A stretch of DNA of 64,000 nucleotides from Campanula takesimana (Eukaryota > Streptophyta > Magnoliopsida > Asterales > Campanulaceae): NCBI GenBank assembly GCA_026119855.1, contig JAOWBW010001119.1:310001-374000 (forward strand). Reading direction: 5' to 3'. A program made the position numbers and the translations under genes. Below are positions 22,802 to 34,004 of the stretch, in pieces; within the stretch, counting starts at the first letter, position 1; every line of letters begins with the position of its first letter. Below the pieces are notes generated by a model. The model was not told the origin of the DNA, ran no database searches, and was given only the letters and a program-made list of their open reading frames with translations.

Positions 22802-22835
22802 ATCCGTACGGCTAGTCCAAACTATCCGTACGGCT
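22802..22835. promoter_or_regulatory. Paired CGTACG palindromes in copia B LTR, unit 1
   Basis: Two identical 12-mers, ATCCGTACGGCT, at 22802-22813 and 22824-22835, start 22 bp apart with a 10-bp linker. Confidence 0.5.
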
Positions 22836-23076
22836 GGTTTTTCCACTTCCCAGTTTTTCTCGTTTTTCGTGCCAAGTAAGATCCGTTCTGCGTGTGTGAC
22901 CCAATAGGATTATACTATGTTGGCAACGAGTCCGAAGACCTCGTAAATCATAAGCGGACTCTAGCAAGCCATTATGACTACCCAAATAGTATAACTTTGA
23001 AAGCCCAAAGTTACCTTATAGAACATATCATAATCCCTTTGTCACGCGATATCATATTGGACATAAGTCATGGTCC

Positions 23077-23081
23077 ACGTC
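23077..23081 (+). repeat. Target-site duplication (left) of copia A
   Basis: ACGTC precedes the LTR and is repeated at 31577-31581. The empty site in unit 2 (39238-39242 region) has ACGTC once, followed directly by AACTTATG. Confidence 0.95.
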
Positions 23082-24577
23082 TGTTGGTAGTGGTGCCCTA
23101 GGCACGTTTAATAAACGTTGTAATTGTTATCATTTATTTCATATCAATAAAGAGATGTTTTGATTATTATTGTTGTTCATGTTTACTTATAATAATCTCC
23201 GTCCCTAGTACTTGTTAAGCACTAGTATAAAGGCTAAATGATCATGGGATGATCATGTTAGATTTATGGGTACTTGTTTGGAACAAGGTTCTGGACATGA
23301 CCCGCTTTATGAGATTTATGTCATGGTCTATGTCGTACATATATCTCATATTAGTTATGTCATTTGAATCCTTAGACATGAAGTTATTATAGTCTTCCAC
23401 TTGATGAACATTATGTTTGACATATTCAAACGCTACTTTTAACCGAGTAGTTATAAAGGGTATGATTGGCATAATCGGAATCCCGTTGGGAAGAATAATA
23501 AGCTAAATGGATTTGTCCCTCCTCGGAGAGATGTCAAGCTTGGGCCACTCGTAGGAATGATGTCGATGAAATGTTCGGCCGGACTCAGATGAATTGATTG
23601 GATCAATGTCATTTGGATTATCAACATATTCGGAATCGAGAAAGTATTGAACAAAACAAGTTGTCTGTTTGACCATGACTTGTGTTCAATGACATCGTGG
23701 ACAAAGGGATTGTGACATATTCTAAGAGGAATGCGAACTTGTATCTAGTTATACTATTTGGGTAGGTATGACGGTTTGCTAGAACCTAATCATATCTTAT
23801 GGTTTCATGTTTGAATCCATTGCCAACTTAGTATAATCCTAGAGGGTCACACACAATAGAACGAATCTTTAAAAGGACTAAATTGGAATTTTGGAAATTC
23901 TGGACATTCTGAAGAGTGGGCGACCGCACAGTATTGACTGGGCGGCCGCACACTTAGGACAGTTTTGTACCAGTTTTGCTTCAGATAGTTGTGCGACCGC
24001 ACAGATGATTTTGGGCGGCCGTACAGTGCTGTCAGGTGACAGATTCCTAATTTGATTTGGAAACGAATTTTGGAAGGATTTTGACACAAGTTTCCTATTT
24101 GGAATAGGTCATACTTGTGTATAAAAGACCAAATTCGGCCAGCACTCTAAGCCAATGATTTTGTGAGTCTCAAAGAGTTTGAGAGAGGGTTTATTTTGTT
24201 CCAAGACATTCTTGGTTGAGGAACAAAATAATACACAAAATAAATTCCATATAGTTCTTTTGATTGTGAAAAGTGTTTCACAATTTGGTCTAGCAACCAA
24301 GATCAAAGAAGCTGCTTTGATATTCGTTCGAAGTGTGGATACCGCTAGAGGGTGAAAATCATCATCTTCAAAGTTCGTGTTCAAGCTTTGTGATCGTGAT
24401 CAAGTCTTCAAACCTCCACCAAAGACCAAGAGAAAATTTGATAGCCATCAAGGGTTAGTTTATTCCTTTATTCTTATGTTGTATTTGATTTAATCATATG
24501 AACGGATCCATGGCTTTGGGTTTCTTAAAAATTTTAAATGCTAAATTCCGCTGCGCATGTTTGATCGAAACCCAATA
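23082..24577 (+). repeat. Copia A 5' LTR
   Basis: It starts TGTTGGTAGTGGTGCC and ends GATCGAAACCCAATA. The last CA has mutated to TA, while the 3' LTR keeps CAACA. The LTR holds CGNNCG pairs at 23918-24024. A TATA-like TATAAAAGACC at about 24119 may be the promoter. Confidence 0.95.
23918..24024. promoter_or_regulatory. Two CGNNCG pairs in copia A 5' LTR (type GGGCGACCGCAC)
   Basis: 12-mers at 23918, 23940, 23991 and 24013 start 22 bp apart within pairs, and the pairs are 73 bp apart. The 3' LTR has the same four sites at 30916, 30938, 30989 and 31011. The block lies about 95 bp upstream of the TATA-like sequence. Confidence 0.55.
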
Positions 24578-24578
24578 G

Positions 24579-24590
24579 TGGTATCAGAGC
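24579..24590 (+). other. PBS (initiator Met tRNA) of copia A
   Basis: TGGTATCAGAGC, one base after the 5' LTR. Confidence 0.95.
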
Positions 24591-26119
24591 TTCGTTCATG
24601 TTGATTAATTCAATACTTGGATCATGTTATGTGTATATAAATTGTTTATGTGCCTTGCATGATTTGAATATTGGAATATATATGTGTTATGTGATTTTAT
24701 GTGGTTTATTGTTTTACAACTTTAATCGCACGATTAAATCGCAATAAATAAATTATGGTGGATTCAGAATTGTTGGTTATTAATTTTTGATTGGATCAAA
24801 GTTTTAATAATCGGGGAAAAACGATTTTGAGACAAAATTTTCGAACTTCAAAATTCTGTACATTCTGATCAGTTTGTGCGACCGCACAAAATCACGTGGG
24901 CGACCGCACATGTTTGGGCGACCGCACAGTGAGTTTTGGGCGGCCGCACATGAGGATCAGATTGTCTGATTTTTGGTTGAAAACAGAATTTGGAATTTTC
25001 GAGAGATCCAACAAAACCAGTAACAGAACCAGTCCAGACTTGCTGATCTGGAATGGGTTTTGGGTAGTTGGTTTATGTGAGGATCTTGGGGTTTGATTTT
25101 CCTATTTGTTTTAGTCTTGTGATTCTAAGATTGGTTCAAGTTTTGGATGGCTAATCTGCGTTCATCGAGATTGTGTTTCCCAAAATTGATCGCAATCAAA
25201 GTTTCAAAGATAAAACGAAGTTAGAATTATGAAGAGTTCATAATTGCTAAAATTGAGAAACAAAGTTCTTGATTCAAAGTTTGGAGATCCATGTGGAATT
25301 GTGAATGCAATTGGCCTACGTTCATCGAGACCATCTATTGCTTAGTTTCGGCCACATGGACTACTTTCTTGGTTTCTTGAATTAGTGCGGGATTGTGGTT
25401 GCCTAATGGCTTAGTTCGACCGCACTTCTTGTTGTCTTGATTCGAAATAATAACCGAAGTTGAAATAGTCTCATCCTCATAATTATAGAGAAACTAATGA
25501 CACATAAATATCATGCTTAAATTAATGAGATTAATTTAGTGACTAAACTTGATGTGTAACATGTTTATATCATGTGCTCATAAATGTGTTATATGCTATA
25601 TGTGATGAACCTTCAAAGAAATTTTTAAGTCTTTTATTGCCATGCCATGATTAAAACACTTGTTTATACATGAGTAATTTTATGTGGGCTCGCCAAAGCG
25701 AGGTGCATTGATTTTATTCATGTTTGAGCAAGATGAGTGAATAAGAGTTTCCTATGCGTTTAAAATGGTTGGACTTAATTAAGCGTCAAAACAGTTTTGG
25801 GCTTAAGGCAAAGATGAGATTTAACATGCTTTTTGAAATTGGATTTCTTAAAGAATCTCATGAAAATAACTGAGAGTCATATGAGATATGATTGACAAGA
25901 GTTGTCTACCTAATTGATTTAATTCTGAGCGGTGCGCCAAAGCGTACTCAAAATTAGATTAAAGCGGGATCTCAACCCATTTAAATTATACTATACATTG
26001 GATGTATAAAGAAGGTTGTATAATTTGGTGGGAGTATTTTGTTTTAAAATACATTATTTATCTCTTTAATGAAAACCGGTACTTATTAAATTTTGGAAAT
26101 TTTTGCATATTTGTAGATA
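24591..26119 (+). other. Copia A leader (5' UTR), 1.5 kb
   Basis: This is an unusually long untranslated leader between PBS and gag. It contains no convincing ORF and holds a hypervariable slot with four CGNNCG 12-mers (24876-24949). Flanks of the slot are shared with the truncated A copy (leader 17980-19460) while the slot contents differ. Confidence 0.75.
24876..24949. promoter_or_regulatory. Two CGNNCG pairs in copia A leader (type GTGCGACCGCAC)
   Basis: 12-mers at 24876, 24898, 24916 and 24938 start 22 bp apart within each pair. Cores are CGACCG and CGGCCG, the same as in this element's LTRs, so LTR and leader cassettes within one element match each other. Confidence 0.55.
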
Positions 26120-28276
26120 ATGACTAATAACACTCAATCAATGTCGTTGCGATCGATCCTTGAGAAGGATAAGCTCGAAGAGAATGGTACCAACTTTATG
26201 GATTGGATCTGTAGCATAAGAATTGTTCTTAGGCAAGAAGATAAGTTGTACATTCTCGATGGGCCTCTCCCTGCTGAACCACCGCCTACTGCCCCTAGGA
26301 TAGAAAGAGACAATTACAAGAAACATCGTAATGATTCTAGAGATGTAAGTTGTCTCATGCTTGCTGCTATGTGTTCAAAACTCCAACAAAGTTTGGAACA
26401 TTTGGAAGCCTATGAGATAGGCGTGGAGTTGAGAACCATGTTTCAAGAGCAAGCTAGGCAAGAGAGGTACAAGACCATTGTTGCATTCACTACTAGTAAA
26501 ATGAATGAAGGGCAACAAGTGAGTCCTCACTTTCTTAAAATGAAAGGTTATGTAGAGCACCTTGAGAAACTTGGCTATCCAATCCCATTGGAGCTAGCCA
26601 CGGATCTCATTCTTAATTCATTGCCTAAAAGTTATAATCAGTTTGTAATGAATTATAACATGCATGGAATGGATAAGAATCTCTCTGAGTTGCATGGGAT
26701 GCTCAAAACTGCAGAGATGAAAATTGTGGAGAAAGGTTCTCCCGTGCTCTTGGTTCATGATGGGAAGAAGGCTGGTGCCAAAGGAAAGGGTAAGGCAAAA
26801 GTTGTCAAACCCAAAATAAGCAAGGCAAAGGTTGCCAAGGCTTCTGAGGCAAAACCTGATTCACAAAAGGATGCAATCTGTTTCCATTGTCAAGAAATTG
26901 GTCATTGGAAACGTAATTGCAAGGCTTTCTTGGAAGAGCAAAAGAAGAAGAAGAGCAGCAAGGCTGCGTCGACTTCAGGTATCTATATGATAGATATTCT
27001 CCTTTCTACCACTGATTCTTGGGTATTGGATACCGGATGTGGTTCTCACATTTGTCTAAATGTGCAGGGACTAAAGAATAGGAGACTGCTTAAAGAAGGT
27101 GAAGTAGATCTACGTGTGGGAAATGGAGCAAGAGTTGCTGCATTAGCCGTAGGGACTTATGAAGTCACTTTACCTTCCGGATTAATTCTTGTTTTGAACA
27201 ATTGTTATTATGTTCCGGATTTAAGCAGAAATATTATTTCAATTTCTTGTTTGGATAATGAAGGTTTTAAGTTTCTTATTGAGAATAAGAAATTTTCTAT
27301 TTATTTAAATGATGTGCTTTATGGTATTGCTAATTCATTTAATGGCCTTTATATCTTGGATGTCAAGAATGAGAATAATGTCTATCATGTAAATAAGAAA
27401 TCTAAACCTAATGATGTAAATCATACTTATTTGTGGCATTGCCGTCTTGGTCATATTAATGAGAAGCGTATCTCAAAACTCCATGGGGACGGACTTTTGG
27501 GTTCATGTGACTTAGAGTCATATGATACTTGTGAGTCGTGTCTTCTTGGAAAAATGACTAAGACACCTTTTACCAAGTTAGGTGAAAGGGCAAGCGACTT
27601 ATTGGGGTTGATACATTCCGATGTATGCGGACCATTAAGTAGCAATGCTAGGGGAGGATTTCAATACTTCATAACCTTCACTGATGATTATAGTAGATTT
27701 GGGTATGTTTACCTAATGAAACATAAAAGTGAAGCATTTGAGATATTTAGAATATTTCAAAATGAAGTAGAAAAACAACTTGGCAAAAGTATAAAGGCAC
27801 TTCGATCAGATCGAGGTGGTGAATACTTAAGTCAAGAATTTGATGATCATCTAAAGAATTGTGGAATAGTTTCACAATTGACTCCGCCCGGAACACCACA
27901 ATGGAATGGTGTGTCTGAGAGGAGAAATCGGACTTTGTTAGACATGGTTCGATCAATGATGAGTCAAGTTGATCTTCCAATATCCTTTTGGGGTTACGCC
28001 CTAGAAACCGCTGCTTTCACACTAAATCAAGTTCCAACTAAATCGGTTCCAAAGACTCCATATGAGATGTGGAGTGGAAAGAAACCTAGTTTATCTTTCA
28101 TGAGGATTTGGGGTTGCGAAGTTTATGTCAAGAGACTTATCTCTGACAAACTAGCACACAAATCTGATAAATGTATTTTCGTGGGATATCCTAAGGAAAC
28201 TAAAGGATATTACTTTTACAACCGAGAGGACAACAAAGTGTTTGTTGCCCGAACTGGTGTCTTTCTAGAGAAATAG
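26120..28276 (+). CDS. Copia A Gag-protease-integrase (718 aa, ends at TAG)
   Basis: The start at ATG 26120 gives MTNNTQSMSLRSILEKDK. The gag domain covers about residues 1-235, and a Lys/Ala-rich stretch leads to the zinc knuckle CFHCQEIGHWKRNC at about 254. The protease active site DTGCGSHIC is at about 304. The GAG-pre-integrase motif WHCRLGHINEKR to CESCLLGKM spans about 437-480. The integrase core has SDVCGPLS (D about 500), LRSDRGGEY (D about 562) and NGVSERRNR (E about 600). The proteins package, process and integrate element cDNA. The TAG at 28274-28276 lies in the integrase C-terminal region, and the same frame stays open on the other side, so it is a point nonsense change or a read-through stop. 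Confidence 0.95.
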   Translation: MTNNTQSMSLRSILEKDKLEENGTNFMDWICSIRIVLRQEDKLYILDGPLPAEPPPTAPRIERDNYKKHRNDSRDVSCLMLAAMCSKLQQSLEHLEAYEIGVELRTMFQEQARQERYKTIVAFTTSKMNEGQQVSPHFLKMKGYVEHLEKLGYPIPLELATDLILNSLPKSYNQFVMNYNMHGMDKNLSELHGMLKTAEMKIVEKGSPVLLVHDGKKAGAKGKGKAKVVKPKISKAKVAKASEAKPDSQKDAICFHCQEIGHWKRNCKAFLEEQKKKKSSKAASTSGIYMIDILLSTTDSWVLDTGCGSHICLNVQGLKNRRLLKEGEVDLRVGNGARVAALAVGTYEVTLPSGLILVLNNCYYVPDLSRNIISISCLDNEGFKFLIENKKFSIYLNDVLYGIANSFNGLYILDVKNENNVYHVNKKSKPNDVNHTYLWHCRLGHINEKRISKLHGDGLLGSCDLESYDTCESCLLGKMTKTPFTKLGERASDLLGLIHSDVCGPLSSNARGGFQYFITFTDDYSRFGYVYLMKHKSEAFEIFRIFQNEVEKQLGKSIKALRSDRGGEYLSQEFDDHLKNCGIVSQLTPPGTPQWNGVSERRNRTLLDMVRSMMSQVDLPISFWGYALETAAFTLNQVPTKSVPKTPYEMWSGKKPSLSFMRIWGCEVYVKRLISDKLAHKSDKCIFVGYPKETKGYYFYNREDNKVFVARTGVFLEK

Positions 28277-30075
28277 TTTCTCTCCAAAGAAATCAGTGGG
28301 AGTAAAATAAATCTTGAAGAAATTCGAGACCCAGAAAATAACATTGAACCAATAGTGGAACAAGAACAAGAACCACAAGGAGTTGTGGAACCTGTTCAAA
28401 ATACACAAGCATCTCGCAGATCTAGTAGGTTACGATCCGAGCCCGAGAGATATGGATTTCTCGTAACGGATAGTAATGAGGTAGAAATCATTGAGAATGA
28501 TGAACCGTCATCCTACCAAGAGGTGATGTTTTCTCCTGATTCGGACAAGTGGCTTGGAGCCATGGAATCCGAATTGCAATCCATGCAAAACAATCAAGTT
28601 TGGAATTTGATTGATGCGCCCGAAGGTGTAAAAACCATAGGGTGCAAATGGGTCTTCAAGAAGAAGACTGACATGGATGGGAAGGTGCATACTTACAAAG
28701 CTAGACTTGTAGCGAAGGGTTATAGGCAAGTTCATGGTATTGACTATGATGAGACCTTTTCACCCGTAGCAATGATCAAGTCTATAAGAATTTTGCTTGC
28801 CATTGCCGCATATCATGACTATGAAATATGGCAGATGGACGTCAAAACCGCTTTCCTGAATGGAAAACTCCAAGAGGATGTGTATATGACACAACCAGAA
28901 GGTTTTGAACAAGATTCTAAGGTATGCAAATTGCAAAGATCCATCTATGGATTGAAGCAAGCTTCAAGGAGTTGGAATCTGCGTTTTGATGAATCGGTCA
29001 AAGAGTTTGGTTTCATCAAAAACGAAGATGAGCCTTGTGTATACAAGAAGATTAGTGGGAGCATAGTGCTATTCCTTATTTTATATGTGGATGACATATT
29101 GCTCATTGGAAACAACATTCCTACACTTCAGTCTGTGAAGACTTGGTTAGGAAAGTGCTTCGCAATGAAAGATATGGGTGAAGCCGCATATATTCTTGGC
29201 ATTAAGATCTATAGAGATAGATCAAGGAGGCTACTTGGTTTAAGCCAAAGTACATACATTGACAAGGTCATTAGAAGATTCCGTATGGAAAATTCTAAGA
29301 GAGGAACCTTGCCCGTGTTACATGGAGTTTCTCTAAGCAAGACTCAATGTCCTAAGACAAAAGATGAGCGTGAGAAAATGAATGATGTTCCATATGCTTC
29401 GGCAATTGGGTCCATCATGTATGCCATGATTTGTACTAGGCCGGATGTATCTTATGCTTTGAGCATGACAAGTAGATACCAATCCGACCCTGGCGAAAAT
29501 CACTGGATAGCTGTAAAAGCGATTCTTAAGTACTTGAGAAGGACTAAAGACTCGTTTTTGGTCTATGGAGGAATGGAAGATGATCTCGTTGTAAATGCTT
29601 ACACGGATGCAAGCTTCCAAACTGACAAAGATGATAGCCGATCGCAATCAAGTTTTGTGTTTATGTTAAATGGTGGAGCTGTAAGCTGGAAGAGTTCCAA
29701 GCAAAGTACAACCGCTGATTCTACAACAGAAGCTGAGTATATTGCTGCATCGGATGCTGCAAAGGAAGCTGTTTGGATTAAGAAGTTCATAACTGAACTT
29801 GAAGTGGTTCCTAGTATTGCTAATCCAATAGACCTTTATTGCGACAATAATGGTGCTATTGCTCAAGCAAAGGAACCAAGAGCACATCAGAAATCAAACA
29901 CATACTTAGGCGTTTTCATATCATTCGAGAGATCGTTGATAGGGGAGACGTAAATATATGCAGAGTACCTACTGATGACAATGTTGCGGACCCGCTAACA
30001 AAGGGACTTCCACAAGCTAAACATGATGGTCATGTTAGGTCCATGGGTATTAGATACATGGGAGATTGGGCCTAG
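28277..30075 (+). pseudogene. pol: Copia A reverse transcriptase and RNase H, frameshifted near the end
   Basis: The region is in frame with the upstream ORF and open from 28277 to 29953. RT motifs are WVFKKKTDMDGKVHTYKARL, FSPVAMIKSIRILLA, MDVKTAFLNGKL, IYGLKQASRSWN and the catalytic YVDDILLIG (about 29083). RNase H has YTDASFQTDKDDSRS, VSWKSSKQSTTADSTTEAEY and DNNGAIAQAKEP. Near 29895 a one-base change shifts the frame and ends the ORF at 29953. The normal C-terminal coding continues in another frame to a TAG at 30073-30075. Loss of the final segment probably weakens RNase H only partly, which is inference. Confidence 0.9.
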
Positions 30076-30078
30076 GGC

Positions 30079-30088
30079 AAGTGGGAGA
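30079..30088 (+). other. Polypurine tract of copia A
   Basis: AAGTGGGAGA lies directly before the 3' LTR and is the plus-strand primer site. Confidence 0.85.
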
Positions 30089-31576
30089 TTTTGGTAGTGG
30101 TGCCCTAGGCACGTTTAATAAACGTTGTAATTGTTATCATTTATTTCATATCAATAAAGAGATGTTTTGATTATTATTGTTGTTCATGTTTACTTATAAT
30201 AATCTCCGTCCCTAGTACTTGTTAAGCACTAGCATAAAGGCTAAATGATCATGGGATGATCATGTTAGATTTATGGGTACTTGTTTGGAACAAGGTACTG
30301 GACATGACCCGCTTTATGAGATTTATGTCATGGTCTATGTCGTACATATATCTCATATTAGTTATGTCATTTGAATCCTTAGACATGATGTTATTATAGT
30401 CTTCCACTTGATGAACATTATGTTTGACATATTCAAACGCTACTTTTAACCGAGTAGTTATAAAGGGTATGATTGGCATAATCGGAATCCCGTTGGGAAG
30501 AATAATAAGCTAAATGGATTTGTCCCTCCTCGGAGAGATGTCAAGCTTGGGCCACTCGTAGGAATGATGTTGATGAAATGTTCGGCCGGACTCAGATGAA
30601 TTGATTGGATCAATGTCATTTGGATTATCAACATATTCGGAATCGAGAAAGTATTGAACAAAACAAGTTGACTGTTTGACCATGACTTGTGTTCAATGAC
30701 ATCGTGGACAAAGGGATTGTGACATATTCTAAGAGGAATGCGAACTTGTATCTAGTTATACTATTTGGGTAGGTATGACGGTTTGCTAGAACCTAATCAT
30801 ATCTTATGGTTTCATGTTTGAATCCATTGCCAACTTAGTATAATCCTAGAGGGTCACACACAATAGAACGAATCTTTAAAAGGACTAAATTGGAATTTTG
30901 GAAATTCTGAAGAGTGGGCGACCGCACAGTATTGACTGGGCGGCCGCACACTTAGGACAGTTTTGTACCAGTTTTGCTTCAGATAGTTGTGCGACCGCAC
31001 AGATGATTTTGGGCGGCCGCACAGTGCTGTCGGGTGGCAGATTCCTAATTTGATTTGGAAACGAATTTTGGAAGGATTTTGACACAAGTTTCCTATTTGG
31101 AATAGGTCATACTTGTGTATAAAAGACCAAATTCGGCCAGCACTCTAAGCCAATGATTTTGTGAGTCTCAAAGAGTTTGAGAGAGGGTTTATTTTGTTCC
31201 AAGACATTCTTGGTTGAGGAACAAAATAATACACAAAATAAATTTCATATAGTTCTTTTGATTGTGAAAAGTGTTTCACAATTTGGTCTAGCAACCAAGA
31301 TCAAAGAAGCTGCTTTGATATTCGTTCGAAGTGTGGATACCGCTAGAGGGTGAAAATCATCATCTTCAAAGTTCGTGTTCAAGCTTTGTGATCGTGATCA
31401 AGTCTTCAAACCTCCACCAAAGACCAAGAGAAAATTTGATAGCCATCAAGGGTTAGTTTATTCCTTTATTCTTATGTTGTATTTGATTTAATCATATGAA
31501 CGGATCCATGGCTTTGGGTTTCTTAAAAAATTTTAAATGCTAAATTCCGCTGCGCATGTTTGATCGAAACCCAACA
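30089..31576 (+). repeat. Copia A 3' LTR
   Basis: It matches the 5' LTR and ends in the canonical CCCAACA. Its first two bases have changed from TG to TT. It lacks a 10-bp segment present in the 5' LTR just before the first CGNNCG pair. CGNNCG 12-mers lie at 30916, 30938, 30989 and 31011. Confidence 0.95.
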
Positions 31577-31581
31577 ACGTC
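31577..31581 (+). repeat. Target-site duplication (right) of copia A
   Basis: ACGTC, identical to 23077-23081. Confidence 0.95.
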
Positions 31582-32182
31582 AACTTATGTTGTCCAATGC
31601 TTTCTCGATCCCGAGTAGATTGATATGAGCAAATAATATTGAACGCTTCAATTCATTTGGGTACGGCCGTACACTTTTATCAATCTCACTCATCGAGTGG
31701 CCAAGAAGATATCTCTCTTGAGAGAGAGACAAATCCCATCTTGACTTATCATTCTTCCCTACAGGAATCCGATTATGCCAATCGTAGCCTTTATAACCAC
31801 CCGGTTAGGGGTAGCGTTTGAGTACGTCAAACATAATGTTCATCATGTGGAAGACTATGATAATATCAGGTCTAAAGATGAATGATGTAACTATTATGAG
31901 ATTTAATTATGACATTTGACCATGACATAAATCTCATAACGGGTCTATCCAGTACTTGTTCTCCAACATGTACCCACAAGTTTAATCCGCATCCTATGCG
32001 CTATAATCATCATATGATTATCCATCAAACTCATGCTAGCCCTTCATAAGTGCTAGAGACAATGATCATTACAATAAACATGCAAAAGATATAATAATCG
32101 GGTTTGTTATCTCTATAACAATGAAGCTATGATATAACGCATAGGCCTTTCTCAAGGGCCTAGGGCATAATATCCAACAAGT

Positions 32183-32664
32183 TAATCATAACAGTTATAG
32201 TTAACTAATATTATTCATAGTAATAGTTAACATATATAGTAACTAATATAGTTAACTAATACTATTAATAGTAATAGTTAACTTATACAATAACTATTAT
32301 AGTTAACTAATATTATTAATAGTAATAGTTAACTTATACAGTAACTATTATAGGTAACAAATACTATTAATAGTAATAGTTAACTTATATAGTAAATATT
32401 ATAGTTAACTAACACTATTAATAGTAAAAGTTAACTTATATAGTAACTATTAACGTTAACTAATAGTATTAATAGTAATAGTTAACTTATATAGTAACTA
32501 TTAACGTTAACTAATACTATTAATAGTAATAGGTAACTTATATAACTATTATAGTTAACTAATATTATTCATAGTAATAGTTAACATATATAGTAACTAA
32601 TATAGTTAACTAATACTATTAATAGTAATAGTTAACTTATACAATAACAATTATAGTTAACTAA
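32183..32664. repeat. AT-rich tandem array of about 52-bp palindromic units
   Basis: Repeated GTTAACTAATACTATTAATA-type units, each close to self-complementary, with linkers such as CTTATATAGTAACTATTA. About eight units are present. The same array appears at 39843-40325, 56900-57390 and 58490-58860. Confidence 0.9.
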
Positions 32665-32809
32665 TATTATTAAGAGGCTTTGACCAATAAGTCCCTCATC
32701 CAAACAAAAATAACCAATAAGGACCGACATTATGAAAACTCGCCAATAAGTCCCTTGCAATTTACTTGGACCAAAATGCCCTCTCTCCCATGCTTGTTGC
32801 GCTCCATCT

Positions 32810-32810
<1 letters not shown>

Positions 32811-32868
<58 letters not shown>
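32811..32868. repeat. (CT)n microsatellite
   Basis: About 29 CT units, followed by a second CT run at 32942-32966. ORFs of Leu/Ser repeats through it are not genes. Confidence 0.98.
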
Positions 32869-32873
<5 letters not shown>

Positions 32874-32940
32874 CTTTCTCTTTCTCTTTCCCGTTTTCTA
32901 TCCAACTCCTTGTTACTTTTTCTCTCTCTTTCTCCTACTT

Positions 32941-32971
<31 letters not shown>

Positions 32972-33914
32972 ATCAAAATTTTAAAATGTAATATCTCAAA
33001 ATCTAGAGATTGAAAAAATAATCCGAGACCACCATTTTAATCGTGTCGTCAAATTGAATCAAACAAGTACACTCAACACATAATTCAAATTTTAGAAATA
33101 AAAATCTCATTTTTCACTAGTAAAAATTTGAGAAAATCATTTTTTATTTCTCAATTAATTTCACAATTTTAGAAAATAAAATTTCATTTTTCACTTGTAA
33201 AATCATTTTTCAACTGATTTCTCAGTTGTATGATTTCTCAATTGTGTGATTTCACAGTTGTGTTATTTTTTCATTTTTCATTTTAAAAACTGATAAATTC
33301 ATCTATCAATTTTTCACAATCATTATAATAACTGAGACATGCATTTCACAGTTGTTCACACATGAATTTGAATATAATAACTGAGACATTCATTTAACAG
33401 TTGTTCATAATTGAGTAAAAACTGATAAAATTATCTCTTATTTTTCACAATTGATGACTCAATTTATCGGATTAATTATATAATAAATGAGACATTCATT
33501 TCTCAGTTATTCACATATGAATTTGAGTACAAGAACTGGTACATTCATTTCTCAGTTATCAATTTTTCTCTGTTGTTAATATAATAATAAATGAGATATT
33601 CATTTCTCATTTATTCACACACGAGTTTAATATAAGAACTGGTAAATTTATTTCTCAGTTGTTAACACATGAGTTGAGTGTAACAACTAAGAAATTCATT
33701 GCACAGTTTTTACAAAAGGATACTCATTTTCAAAACTATGTGTTTTCAAATGATTTTTAAACAATTGTGAAATAAATTTTATCTAATTTTTTTTAATTAA
33801 AATGAGTAATTGTTCAATTGTGAATAATTAATACACTAACAAAAAAAAAAACAATAAATGTGAGGTTGTAGTGTTAAATATATAATAGTCTACTAACAGA
33901 ACAAGTGAGAAGCT

Positions 33915-33968
33915 TAGCATAGTGGTTAGGAGTCTTAGGCTAGACCAAGAGGTCTTGGGTTCAAACCC
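33915..33968 (+). ncRNA. tRNA-like head of a SINE (pol III A and B boxes)
   Basis: TAGCATAGTGGTTAGG (A-box-like, from 33915) and GGTTCAAACCC (B box, 33958-33968) have tRNA-like spacing and are followed by a T-rich tail. This fits a tRNA-derived plant SINE fragment carried in MULE-like element 1. It cannot fold into a proper cloverleaf that I can see, so it is not called a tRNA gene. Confidence 0.45.
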
Positions 33969-34004
33969 CTCCAAGAACAAATTATTTTTTTTACAATACT
34001 TGGG

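Larger units (their letters stand above)
23082..31576 (+). mobile_element. Copia family A retrotransposon, near-complete and young
   Basis: It has both LTRs, a PBS, a leader, gag-protease-integrase, RT-RNase H, a polypurine tract and a 5-bp target-site duplication. It is nested inside the copia B LTR, which is itself next to a Helitron. The two LTRs differ by roughly a dozen substitutions and two small indels that I could see over about 1.49 kb, so the insertion is recent in plant terms. Coding is nearly intact: one in-frame TAG between integrase and RT, and one frameshift close to the end of RNase H. Confidence 0.95.
22302..32179 (-). repeat. Copia B LTR, unit 1, split by nested copia A
   Basis: The LTR occupies 22302-23081 and 31582-32179 and is split by the A element with its duplicated ACGTC. 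The uninterrupted paralogue is 38462-39840. Read on the minus strand it starts TGTTGGATATTATG at 32179. A palindromic GTACGGCCGTAC lies at 31661-31672, and a CGTACG pair at 22802-22835. Outside the LTR, Helitron array sequence follows directly at 32180, as in unit 2. Confidence 0.85.

Noticed and set aside
23242..24089. Minus-strand ORFs within copia A LTRs (also 30249-31087)
   Set aside because: Antisense shadows inside the LTR, present in both LTRs and in solo copies; no coding signal.
32680..32991. Leu/Ser-repeat ORFs (also 40341-40679 and 42854-43111)
   Set aside because: Translations of CT/GA microsatellites inside transposons; no start context or domain.
33915..33985. Functional tRNA gene
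   Set aside because: A and B boxes are present but I cannot draw a cloverleaf with an acceptor stem; better explained as a SINE head.
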